64,000 nt of DNA from Marinilabiliales bacterium (GTDB lineage Bacteria; Bacteroidota; Bacteroidia; Bacteroidales; SZUA-534). The translations under genes were made by a program, and so were the position numbers. The stretch spans positions 69,956 to 133,955 of the forward strand of contig DOTG01000014.1 of NCBI GenBank assembly GCA_003512955.1, read 5' to 3'. A model generated the notes under the pieces. The model saw only the letters and a program-made list of their open reading frames with translations, made no database searches and was not told the DNA's origin. This document shows positions 16,040 through 23,659 of this stretch, piece after piece (position 1 is the first letter of the stretch; each line of letters starts with the position of its first letter).

Positions 16040-17510
16040 TTTTATCATAGAAAATCTATTGCAACAGAAAAAAGGCGTCCGTTTGGAGTTTAAACCACAA
16101 CCAAACATTGATGCCATTGCAAAATCTATTACCTCATTTATCAATACACAAGGTGGTGATTTGGTGGTAGGAATTGACGATAATAAAAAGGTTTTAGGTG
16201 TAGAACATGCAGAACAACAATCTACAACTATACAAAATGCTTTGGTAGATTTAATTAAACCCACAGCACCTATTTCGGTTCAGGTAATTACTTACAAGCA
16301 AAAGGAAGTTCTTTTAATCAGTGTATGGGAAGGAGCTAGAAAGCCTTATCAATATAAAGGTATTATTTACAACAGAATTGGTCAGTCAACTCGAACTACC
16401 AGTCCTGATAAGCTGACAAATCTTATTTCGCAACGCAAGAAAGCCGATTTTCATTGGGAAAGAATGCCAGTGTTAGGTGCAGAATTGACAGATTTAGATA
16501 CAGCAGAAATTAAACAAACCATTAATCTGTATAAGGAATATAAGAAAGATGCTAAAATTGAAGATGTAGAAGATTTTTTGATTCAGGTTGGTTTACTTCA
16601 GAATGGCAACATTACCAATGCCTGTATGGTGTTGTTTGGTAAGAATCCAATACGTTTTATTCCGCAATCAAGAATCAGACTGACACTCCATCCTTCTAAA
16701 ACATCAGGTAACCAGTTTATTGATGACAAACTGGTTGAAGGCAATGTCTTTAAAAATATCACTACAATATTTGAATATCTTGATATTGTTTATGGTAAAA
16801 ACCTTACTGTTAAAGGGCTTTTAAGAACAGACAAACCAAACTATCCTGTATTGGCTTTGCGAGAAGGTATTTTGAATGCTATTGTGCACAGAGATTACAA
16901 TTCCGTGAAAGGTTTTTTGCAAATATCTATTTACGCCGATAGAACAGAAATTAGTAATTATGGTGCTTTACCTGATGGCATTACTGTTGCTGATTTAAAA
17001 GTTGAACATAATTCGATTCTACGTAATCCTGATATTGCCCAAATGTGTTTTTACAGAAAGTATATTGAAATGCTTGGAACAGGAACACAAAGAATGATTA
17101 GGGATTGTAAGGAGAATAAGTTTAAAGTTCCTCTATGGAAACAAAATGAGAATACTACAACAGTTACTTTTCCTGATGTTGCACATAATAGGAAGAGTGA
17201 GGGAATAATCAAGGGAATAACTGAGGGAATAGGTAAAGGAGTTATTGCTAAAGTTGAGGGAATAACTGAGGGAATAACTGAGGGAATAACAGCAGATGTA
17301 AAAGATAAGATAACAAGGATTCTATTAGTGCTTTATAAAGAAAGTGGAGTTAGAACTGCAGATATAGAAAAACTGATTGATATACCTGCTAAAAGTTTGG
17401 AGAGATATATAAAACAATTACGAGAAGCTGGTATAATTGAGTATAAAGGAGCTAAACGTACAGGTGGATATTATTTAACCAATAAAGTTAGAAATCAGAT
17501 AAACAAGTAG
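16029..17510 (+). CDS. AlbA_2/Schlafen-type ATP-binding protein with winged helix
   Basis: The 493-aa protein has three parts. An AlbA_2 (Schlafen-related) domain at about 10-130 contains RLEFKPQP, ITSFINTQGGDLVVGIDD and IIYNRIGQSTR. A middle region includes a HATPase_c_4 domain around 255-370, with LREGILNAIVHRDY, EISNYGALPDGI and MLGTGTQRMIRDC. After a low-complexity EGIT repeat linker (about 390-420) comes a C-terminal winged helix (TADIEKLIDIPAKSLERYIK). Proteins of this layout are annotated as putative transcriptional regulators or RecG-like helicases, although no helicase motors are present. It is co-translated with the DUF4062 gene. A regulatory or anti-phage role is possible and untested. 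Confidence 0.82.
   Translation: MENSFIIENLLQQKKGVRLEFKPQPNIDAIAKSITSFINTQGGDLVVGIDDNKKVLGVEHAEQQSTTIQNALVDLIKPTAPISVQVITYKQKEVLLISVWEGARKPYQYKGIIYNRIGQSTRTTSPDKLTNLISQRKKADFHWERMPVLGAELTDLDTAEIKQTINLYKEYKKDAKIEDVEDFLIQVGLLQNGNITNACMVLFGKNPIRFIPQSRIRLTLHPSKTSGNQFIDDKLVEGNVFKNITTIFEYLDIVYGKNLTVKGLLRTDKPNYPVLALREGILNAIVHRDYNSVKGFLQISIYADRTEISNYGALPDGITVADLKVEHNSILRNPDIAQMCFYRKYIEMLGTGTQRMIRDCKENKFKVPLWKQNENTTTVTFPDVAHNRKSEGIIKGITEGIGKGVIAKVEGITEGITEGITADVKDKITRILLVLYKESGVRTADIEKLIDIPAKSLERYIKQLREAGIIEYKGAKRTGGYYLTNKVRNQINK
17199..17290 (+). repeat. In-frame 12-bp tandem repeat coding an EGIT linker
   Basis: Copies of GAGGGAATAACT and variants recur through this stretch; the last three copies are exact and tandem. 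They encode EGI-T/I-x-GI units between the ATPase part and the winged helix. Changes in copy number would keep the frame and alter linker length. Confidence 0.8.
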
Positions 17511-17602
17511 TATAGTAATTATACTTTTATTAGAGTTATATAATCGTTAGGCGTTGCGGTAAAAAATATGAAGTTGACCATTCCCGAAAGGAAAACCTTA
17601 TT

Positions 17603-18397
17603 TTACGAATCGGTTCCTTTATTTTTAATGGCATTGATTTCATTTTTAAGCTCAAACATCATGTGGGTGAGCTTGTTCAGGTTCATATCCTGGGCATCGG
17701 GCAGGGTAAAGCTCAGGTAACCCAAGGCTTTCCATACTTCCGAAACCGTTTCAATGGGAACTTCATACGGGGCATATTCCGGATTATCCGATTTTAACAA
17801 CAATTTTTCTTCGTCTGATTTATAAATCCTCTTATAGACAACTCCTTCATCGCGGGTGAGCAAAACATAACATTGTCCCTCTTTCAGTTCGTTCCAGTTT
17901 AACACGTATTCACACAAAATATAACTACCGGTGGGAATGGGTTCCATGCTGTCGCCTTTAATCTGAAAAGCCCGGTAGGTCCGTTCGCGGCTAAGTTCAG
18001 GTACCGGAACCGAAAACCGGGGCAATGTTTCAATAAAATCAGGATCGGCATATCCATTTAAATAGCCAGCCGATGCTTTTACAGGCACCAAAGTAATTAA
18101 TTCCCGATTATCGCGGTCAACCAGTGTGGTCAGTATCCGCAGGTTTTTACCCGTAACATCGGTTTTGGCAGGTTCGTTTTCTGCAAGCATTGTAACATTG
18201 GTATTTACCAACTCATCGAGCGTAACACCAAAATAATGCGCCATGGTGCTAAGTGCCGATAGTTTTGGTGTTGCCCGTCCTTCCTCGTACGAACCAATCA
18301 TGGCGCGGTTTACACCAATTTTATCGGCCAATTGATCCTGGGTGAGCCCTTTCCGGCGCCGAAGGTTTTTAATGTTGCTCCCTAAAATATTTTCCAT
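17603..18397 (-). CDS. XRE-S24 (LexA/CI-like) transcriptional repressor
   Basis: The 264-aa protein has an N-terminal XRE helix-turn-helix (LTQDQLADKIGVNRAMIGSYE, residues 18-38). It also has a C-terminal S24 peptidase-like domain with FQIKGDSMEPI (Ser150) and VVYKRIY (Lys189), the Ser-Lys pair of LexA-type self-cleavage, 39 residues apart. An Ala-Gly pair (Ala110-Gly111 in KASAGYL) is a plausible cleavage site. It should bind DNA as a dimer and may be inactivated by RecA-stimulated cleavage on DNA damage. It is divergent from a radical SAM/DUF4130 repair-type pair, with a long inverted repeat between. This fits autoregulation plus control of that pair. Confidence 0.88.
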   Translation of the reverse strand: MENILGSNIKNLRRRKGLTQDQLADKIGVNRAMIGSYEEGRATPKLSALSTMAHYFGVTLDELVNTNVTMLAENEPAKTDVTGKNLRILTTLVDRDNRELITLVPVKASAGYLNGYADPDFIETLPRFSVPVPELSRERTYRAFQIKGDSMEPIPTGSYILCEYVLNWNELKEGQCYVLLTRDEGVVYKRIYKSDEEKLLLKSDNPEYAPYEVPIETVSEVWKALGYLSFTLPDAQDMNLNKLTHMMFELKNEINAIKNKGTDS

Positions 18398-18433
18398 AAA
18401 AAAATTACAAGAATGCTGGTTTGTACAATTTCA

Positions 18434-18487
18434 TTTGTATATTTGCTAATAATATTAGCATTCAATTATAATTAGCAAATATACAAA
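18434..18487. promoter_or_regulatory. Divergent operator with 17-bp inverted repeat
   Basis: TTTGTATATTTGCTAAT at 18434-18450 is perfectly repeated in inverse at 18471-18487, and a third ATTAGCA lies at 18454-18460. Each long arm contains TATATTTG, a TAnnTTTG -7 box: 18438-18445 pointing right to the radical SAM gene, and 18476-18483 pointing left to the repressor gene. Repressor bound here would cover both promoters. The binding protein is most likely the adjacent XRE-S24 repressor, by position. Confidence 0.75.
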
Positions 18488-18495
18488 AAATTTGG

Positions 18496-19779
18496 ATGAT
18501 AAAACCCGATACACTAGAGAAGCTTAAAATACTTGCCGGGGCTGCAAAATATGATGTTTCGTGCGCATCGAGCGGAAGCAACCGTCCAAATTCTGGCAGT
18601 GGCTTGGGAAATGCGGCTCCGTGGGGCATTTGCCACAGCTTTACCGAGGATGGACGGTGTGTGTCGTTGCTGAAAATAATGATGACCAATCATTGCCAGT
18701 ACGATTGTGCCTATTGCATCAACCGGAAAACCAACGATGTTCCGCGTACTGCATTTACCGTAGATGAGTTGGTAAGCCTCACCATTGAATTTTATCGCCG
18801 AAATTATATTGAGGGATTGTTTTTAAGTTCGGGTGTGGTTAAAAGCCCCGATTTTACTATGGGGATGATGACTCAAGTGGCAAAAAAGCTCCGTACTGAG
18901 GAACGTTACAACGGATACATCCATTTAAAAAGCATTCCGGGAGCCAGCCCCGAATTGGTGCGCGAAGCCGGTTTGTACGCCGACCGTTTGAGTGTGAATA
19001 TTGAAATTGCATCGGAAAATAACCTGAAACTGCTGGCTCCGCAAAAGGATTACGAAAGTATCTTTTCGCCCATGAATTCCATCAGGCAGGGCATTTTGGC
19101 AAATACCGAAGATAAACGTAAATTCCACTCAACACCAAAGTTTACGCCCGCCGGGCAAAGTACACAATTAATTGTGGGCGCCACTCCCGACAGCGATCAG
19201 CAAATTTTATCGTTGGCAACCCTGCTTTATCAAAAGCAACAGTTAAAGCGGGTGTACTATTCAGGGTACATTCCGGTAAACGACTACGACCAGCGGCTGC
19301 CAGCCCTAACAGCTCCGCCCTTGGTTCGTGAAAACCGGTTGTACCAGTCCGACTGGCTCATGCGCTTTTATCATTTTAAGGCCGATGAGTTGGTAAACGA
19401 AACGCATCCGAACCTTGATCTGGAAGTGGATCCGAAACTTAGTTATGCCTTGCGGAATCCCTGGCTTTTCCCCATCGACATTAACAAAGCCGATTACGAA
19501 ATGATCCTGAGGATTCCGGGGATTGGCGTTAAATCGGCGAAAATGATTGTCATGGGAAGGCAATACGGGCGCTTAAATTCCTATCAACTCCAAAAAATGG
19601 GAGTTGTAATGAAGCGGGCCCAATATTTTATCACCTGTAACGAATTATCATCCTTAACAATAAACGAAATGAAACCAGAATATGTAAAAAAGGCGCTCAC
19701 TGAAAAGCCAGTAAAGACTAAGAAGGAAAAGCACCCCGGACAGTTAAAGCTGTTTACCGAAGAACATTTTACTAAATAG
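18496..19779 (+). CDS. Putative DNA modification/repair radical SAM protein (TIGR03916-like)
   Basis: The 427-aa protein has the radical SAM cluster motif CQYDCAYC (Cys67, Cys71, Cys74; CX3CX2C, as in spore photoproduct lyase-type members). A TIM-barrel-like core follows, and a C-terminal helix-hairpin-helix with INKADYEMILRIPGIGVKSA that can bind DNA. This matches the family called putative DNA modification/repair radical SAM protein, which is regularly paired with a TIGR03915/DUF4130 protein, as here. The reaction is not known. The ATG at 18496 lies 44 nt from the operator-borne promoter start. The gene is followed after 13 nt by its partner. Confidence 0.88.
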   Translation: MIKPDTLEKLKILAGAAKYDVSCASSGSNRPNSGSGLGNAAPWGICHSFTEDGRCVSLLKIMMTNHCQYDCAYCINRKTNDVPRTAFTVDELVSLTIEFYRRNYIEGLFLSSGVVKSPDFTMGMMTQVAKKLRTEERYNGYIHLKSIPGASPELVREAGLYADRLSVNIEIASENNLKLLAPQKDYESIFSPMNSIRQGILANTEDKRKFHSTPKFTPAGQSTQLIVGATPDSDQQILSLATLLYQKQQLKRVYYSGYIPVNDYDQRLPALTAPPLVRENRLYQSDWLMRFYHFKADELVNETHPNLDLEVDPKLSYALRNPWLFPIDINKADYEMILRIPGIGVKSAKMIVMGRQYGRLNSYQLQKMGVVMKRAQYFITCNELSSLTINEMKPEYVKKALTEKPVKTKKEKHPGQLKLFTEEHFTK

Positions 19780-19792
19780 TTTTTTGCACCGC

Positions 19793-20560
19793 ATGAATAC
19801 CTGGATATACGATAAAACCTTTGAAGGATTTCTGACGTTGGTTTTTGAATGCTTTGAATTGAAAAGCATTCCCGATAAAATTATTGACGAGCAAAACCAG
19901 GGTTTATTCGGGTATTCGCACAAAATAATAACCAACGATACAAAAGCAGAACGGGTTTGGAAAGGCATTCATAAAAAAGTTTCGGAGAAAACCGCCTTGA
20001 TGCTGTATCACGCGTTTTTATCGGAAAAACCCGAAGTGGAACTGTGGATGCTCACCTTCATCCGCAGGGTTTTTGGAACGGACCTAAATGTGGAAGCCGA
20101 TTTTGGAAAAACCGATGTGGTGGAACTTTACAAACTCAGGCAAAAGGTGGTTCGCGAAGCCCAGCGTATTCTGATGTTTGTAAGGTTTCAAAAAACCGTT
20201 GATGGAATTTATTATGCCTCGTTCGATCCTCAATACAACGTGCTTCCGCTTGCCATTGACCATTTTGAGAAACGCTTTGCCGATCAAAAGTGGGTAATTT
20301 ATGACACCCGCCGCAATTATGGTTTTTTTTACGATTTATACCAAACCACCGAAATCCATTTTATCGACAGCCAGATAGACTTTACAACCGGAAATGTGGA
20401 TGCCTCTGTTTTAGCCGACGGAGAACAGCAGTTTCAGGAATTATGGAAAAGTTATTTTGATGCCATGTGCATTAAAGAACGGATAAATCCCAAGCTTCAC
20501 AAGCAATTCTTGCCCAAACGTTTTTGGAAATATTTGCCAGAGAAGCAAGGAAAACAGTAA
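19793..20560 (+). CDS. DUF4130/TIGR03915 DNA-metabolism partner protein
   Basis: The start is the ATG at 19793 (MNTWIYDKTFEGFLTLVF); a TTG at 19784 is in frame but less likely. The 255-aa protein has the typical opening YDKTFEGFLTLVFEC and the conserved stretch YKLRQKVVREAQRILMFVRF. The C-terminal DUF4130 part has DTRRNYGFFYDL and the motif FQELWKSYFDAMCIKER near the end. The family is named probable DNA metabolism protein and accompanies TIGR03916 radical SAM enzymes. It lacks recognisable catalytic motifs; a substrate-binding or glycosylase-like role has been suggested only by context. It is the last gene of the operon. Confidence 0.88.
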   Translation: MNTWIYDKTFEGFLTLVFECFELKSIPDKIIDEQNQGLFGYSHKIITNDTKAERVWKGIHKKVSEKTALMLYHAFLSEKPEVELWMLTFIRRVFGTDLNVEADFGKTDVVELYKLRQKVVREAQRILMFVRFQKTVDGIYYASFDPQYNVLPLAIDHFEKRFADQKWVIYDTRRNYGFFYDLYQTTEIHFIDSQIDFTTGNVDASVLADGEQQFQELWKSYFDAMCIKERINPKLHKQFLPKRFWKYLPEKQGKQ

Positions 20561-20645
20561 TTATCGCAAATAATGACTTTTGCTTTTTACTAAAATTGCT
20601 CAGGAATTAAATTGATTGTCTGATTAATAAACATGAATCCTTAAC

Positions 20646-21530
20646 TCATTTTTTATTCACCAGCCATACTCCCAAAAGCGCCAAACTGATACTTGCCAAT
20701 TGAAGCAAGGTGATACTTTCACCATCGGCCAAGCCCCACAAAATGGCAAAAAACGGGATAATGTAGGTAACTGAAGTGGCAAACAGGGCTGAGGTGTGTT
20801 GGATTAGGTTGTTGAAAAAGAACTGTGAAATAACCGAACCAAAAAGCGCTAAAATAAAGATGAACGACAAGTTCAATGGCCAATTTTCGGTGGCTAAAGC
20901 AGATGAAAAGTCACTGGTTAAAAGATAAATCCCTGCCGGCGGGCCAATAAACAAAAATACCAGCGAGGTAATTTCCACACCGTTTAACCCTTTCAACTTA
21001 TATCGTATCTCGTTGGCATTAATTCCGTAACCAATAGTAGCAATAACCACATAAAGGGCATAACCATTGATGTTCCCGAGTGAAGATATAATGTTTCCCC
21101 GGCTAATAAGCCCAATGGCCCCGATAAATCCCAATAAAATACCCAGGTATTGCCATTTTCCAGGGCGGTTTTTGTAAATAATTAATCCGGTAATTAAAGC
21201 AAAAAAGGGAGCCAGACTATTTATCATTCCAGCCAAAGAGCTAGATATTTGTGTTTGTGCCTTGGTAAATAAAAACGCCGGAAAGAAAACCCCGGCATAG
21301 CCTGTTATTACTACATGAATCCAATTCGTGTGGGTTAATTTTTTTACCGCTTTAAAATACATGGGAATTAAAATAACAAAACCAAAAAATATGCGGAAAG
21401 CAGCAACCTGCATAAACCCAAACGATCGTAACCCCTTCTTCATAAGGATGAAGGATGAGCCCCAAATAAGGGCCAAAGCCAGCAAGGTAATCCATTGCCA
21501 GTGTTTTTTCGATAAGTTGAACCCAAACAT
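20646..21530 (-). CDS. EamA-family (DMT) transporter
   Basis: The 294-aa protein has ten predicted membrane helices in two EamA repeats. The first opens with LALALIWGSSFILMKKGLRS and AAFRIFFGFVILIP, the second with VVIATIGYGINANEIRYK and closes with LLQLASISLALLGVWLVNKK. Members export amino acids, nucleosides or other metabolites; the substrate cannot be read from sequence. A TATCTTTG -7 box lies about 20 nt upstream (21550-21557, minus). It converges on the radical SAM operon and is divergent from parE. Confidence 0.87.
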   Translation of the reverse strand: MFGFNLSKKHWQWITLLALALIWGSSFILMKKGLRSFGFMQVAAFRIFFGFVILIPMYFKAVKKLTHTNWIHVVITGYAGVFFPAFLFTKAQTQISSSLAGMINSLAPFFALITGLIIYKNRPGKWQYLGILLGFIGAIGLISRGNIISSLGNINGYALYVVIATIGYGINANEIRYKLKGLNGVEITSLVFLFIGPPAGIYLLTSDFSSALATENWPLNLSFIFILALFGSVISQFFFNNLIQHTSALFATSVTYIIPFFAILWGLADGESITLLQLASISLALLGVWLVNKK

Positions 21531-21549
21531 AATTGTTAAAAATAAATGG

Positions 21550-21557
21550 CAAAGATA
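21550..21557 (-). promoter_or_regulatory. -7 box of the EamA gene
   Basis: The minus strand reads TATCTTTG, a full TAnnTTTG match, 19 nt before the ATG at 21530. No clear -33 box. Confidence 0.4.
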
Positions 21558-21736
21558 TAATTAACCAATACATTATAACTTTTGTTGAAAACTTAATATT
21601 GTACCCCAATTGCAGCAGTTACGGGGAGTATTTTCTTGTTATAAACTTGTTTATGAATGTATTAAGCGCATATTTTATGCTAAGTTTATGAACAGGCTGT
21701 TGAAAAAACGTGGTATCAATGCCATGACCAATTAAC

Positions 21737-21744
21737 TATATTTG
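21737..21744 (+). promoter_or_regulatory. -7 box of parE
   Basis: TATATTTG fits TAnnTTTG and sits 16 nt before the ATG at 21761. No convincing -33 box is present. Confidence 0.4.
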
Positions 21745-21760
21745 TGCAAAATTTTGTGTT

Positions 21761-23596
21761 ATGACCGCTGTTTATACCGAAGATAATATTAAAACACTGG
21801 TGTGGTACGAGCACATCCGCCGCCGTCCGGGAATGTACATTGGGAAGTTGGGCGATGGTTCGTCACGCGACGATGGTATCTACATTTTAATTAAAGAGGT
21901 GCTCGATAACTCCATTGATGAGTTTATGATGGGCAACGGGAAACAGATTGATATAATCATTACCGACCATGAGGTTTCTGTCCGCGATTACGGGCGTGGA
22001 ATCCCATTAGGAAAACTGGTGGATGTGAGTTCCAAGATGAATACCGGCGCCAAATACGATTCCGAGGCATTTAAAAAGTCGGTCGGACTGAATGGAGTAG
22101 GTATCAAAGCGGTTAACGCATTATCGGTAAAATTTGGCATTAAAAGTTACCGCGAAGGTCAGGTGAAAGCCGTGGATTATTCCCGTGGACAAATGGTTGA
22201 GGAATTTCCAGTTGTGCCAAGTAATGAGCCCAACGGGGTGTTAACCACATTTCATCCCGATGAGGAATTGTTTGGCAATTACCATTTTATTTCGGAATAT
22301 GTTGAGACGCTTTTGCGGAATTATACCTTTTTGAACGCCGGGCTTATTATTAATTTGAACGGACAACGGTTTGTTTCAAAAAACGGTTTGCGCGATCTGC
22401 TCGACGAATACATGAGCGAACCGGGTATTTATCCAGTCATCCATATTAAGGATAACGATATTGAATTGGCCATGACACACGGGCAGCATTACGGCGAGGA
22501 GATTTATTCGTTCGTGAATGGGCAGCACACCACTCAGGGGGGAACCCATTTGATTGCTTTCCGCGAAGCTCTGGTAAAAACCATCCGCGAATTTTATAAA
22601 AAAGATTTCGATCCGGCTGATGTACGCTCGTCTATCAGCGCGGCCATCAGCATAAAGGTGGAGGAACCTGTTTTTGAATCACAGACAAAAACCAAGCTGG
22701 GTTCCAAAGATATGGGACCTAAAGGACCGTCGGTAAGGCAGTTTATTGGCGATTTTTTGAAAAAGCACCTCGACGATTTTCTGCACAAACACGCCGATGT
22801 GGCCGACATATTGCTGAAAAAAATTCAGGAATCGGAAAAAGAACGGAAAGCCATTTCCGGTATTCAAAAGTTAGCACGTGAACGGGCAAAAAAAGCCAAC
22901 CTGCACAACAAGAAGCTTCGCGATTGCAGGGTACATTACAATTCGAGCCACGACCGGAAATTGGAAACCTCCATTTTTATCACCGAGGGCGATTCGGCCA
23001 GTGGTTCCATCACCAAAAGCCGCGATGTGGACACCCAGGCTGTATTCAGTTTGAAAGGAAAACCCTTGAACTGTTATGGATTGACCAAAAAAATTGTATA
23101 TGAGAACGAAGAATTTAACCTTCTGCAGGCAGCATTGAATATTGAAGAGGACATGGAAAACCTCCGCTACAACAATGTAATAATAGCTACCGATGCTGAC
23201 GTGGACGGGATGCACATCCGGTTGTTGATCATCACTTTCTTTTTACAGTTTTTCCCCGATCTGATTAAAAACAAGCACCTGTATATCCTGCAAACCCCGT
23301 TGTTCAGGGTCCGGAATAAGAAAAAGACCAATTATTGTTATTCTGATGTGGAGCGCGATGCAGCCATCAAAGAATTGGGACCCAATCCTGAAATAACCCG
23401 TTTTAAAGGACTTGGAGAAATATCGCCCGATGAATTCGTCCATTTTATCGGTAAAGATATCCGGCTTGACCCCGTGAATCTTAAAAAAGGGGATTCAATT
23501 GCCGAACTTCTGGAGTTTTACATGGGGAACAATACTCCCGAAAGGCAACTGTTCATTATTGAAAACCTGCGAATTGAAGAGGAAATTGAAGTTTAG
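21761..23596 (+). CDS. parE: DNA topoisomerase IV subunit B
   Basis: The 611-aa protein is a type IIA topoisomerase ATPase subunit. The GHKL ATPase domain has HIRRRPGMYIGKLGDG, EVLDNSIDEFM, RDYGRGIPLG and GLNGVGIKAVNALS. A transducer domain follows, with the FVNGQHTTQGGTH loop. The TOPRIM domain carries EGDSASGS (Glu409) and DADVDGMHIR (Asp478, Asp480, Asp482) for metal binding. It lacks the long insertions of GyrB and is followed by the A subunit, so ParE is favoured over GyrB. With ParC it separates daughter chromosomes. It lies 63 bp upstream of parC. Confidence 0.93.
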   Translation: MTAVYTEDNIKTLVWYEHIRRRPGMYIGKLGDGSSRDDGIYILIKEVLDNSIDEFMMGNGKQIDIIITDHEVSVRDYGRGIPLGKLVDVSSKMNTGAKYDSEAFKKSVGLNGVGIKAVNALSVKFGIKSYREGQVKAVDYSRGQMVEEFPVVPSNEPNGVLTTFHPDEELFGNYHFISEYVETLLRNYTFLNAGLIINLNGQRFVSKNGLRDLLDEYMSEPGIYPVIHIKDNDIELAMTHGQHYGEEIYSFVNGQHTTQGGTHLIAFREALVKTIREFYKKDFDPADVRSSISAAISIKVEEPVFESQTKTKLGSKDMGPKGPSVRQFIGDFLKKHLDDFLHKHADVADILLKKIQESEKERKAISGIQKLARERAKKANLHNKKLRDCRVHYNSSHDRKLETSIFITEGDSASGSITKSRDVDTQAVFSLKGKPLNCYGLTKKIVYENEEFNLLQAALNIEEDMENLRYNNVIIATDADVDGMHIRLLIITFFLQFFPDLIKNKHLYILQTPLFRVRNKKKTNYCYSDVERDAAIKELGPNPEITRFKGLGEISPDEFVHFIGKDIRLDPVNLKKGDSIAELLEFYMGNNTPERQLFIIENLRIEEEIEV

Positions 23597-23659
23597 ATTT
23601 TAGAATTTAAAGAAGGCCGGTAGGTTTTTACTTACGGAATTCTTACAGTAACAAAATAT

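Noticed and set aside
17199..17290. Possible CRISPR-like array
   Set aside because: The repeats are 12-bp, in frame and coding, and there are no spacers of even size.
17546..17552. GTTAGGC resembling an integron attC core site after the DUF4062/AlbA_2 pair
   Set aside because: No paired RYYYAAC-type half, no imperfect palindrome between and no second site before the pair; one 7-mer is expected by chance.
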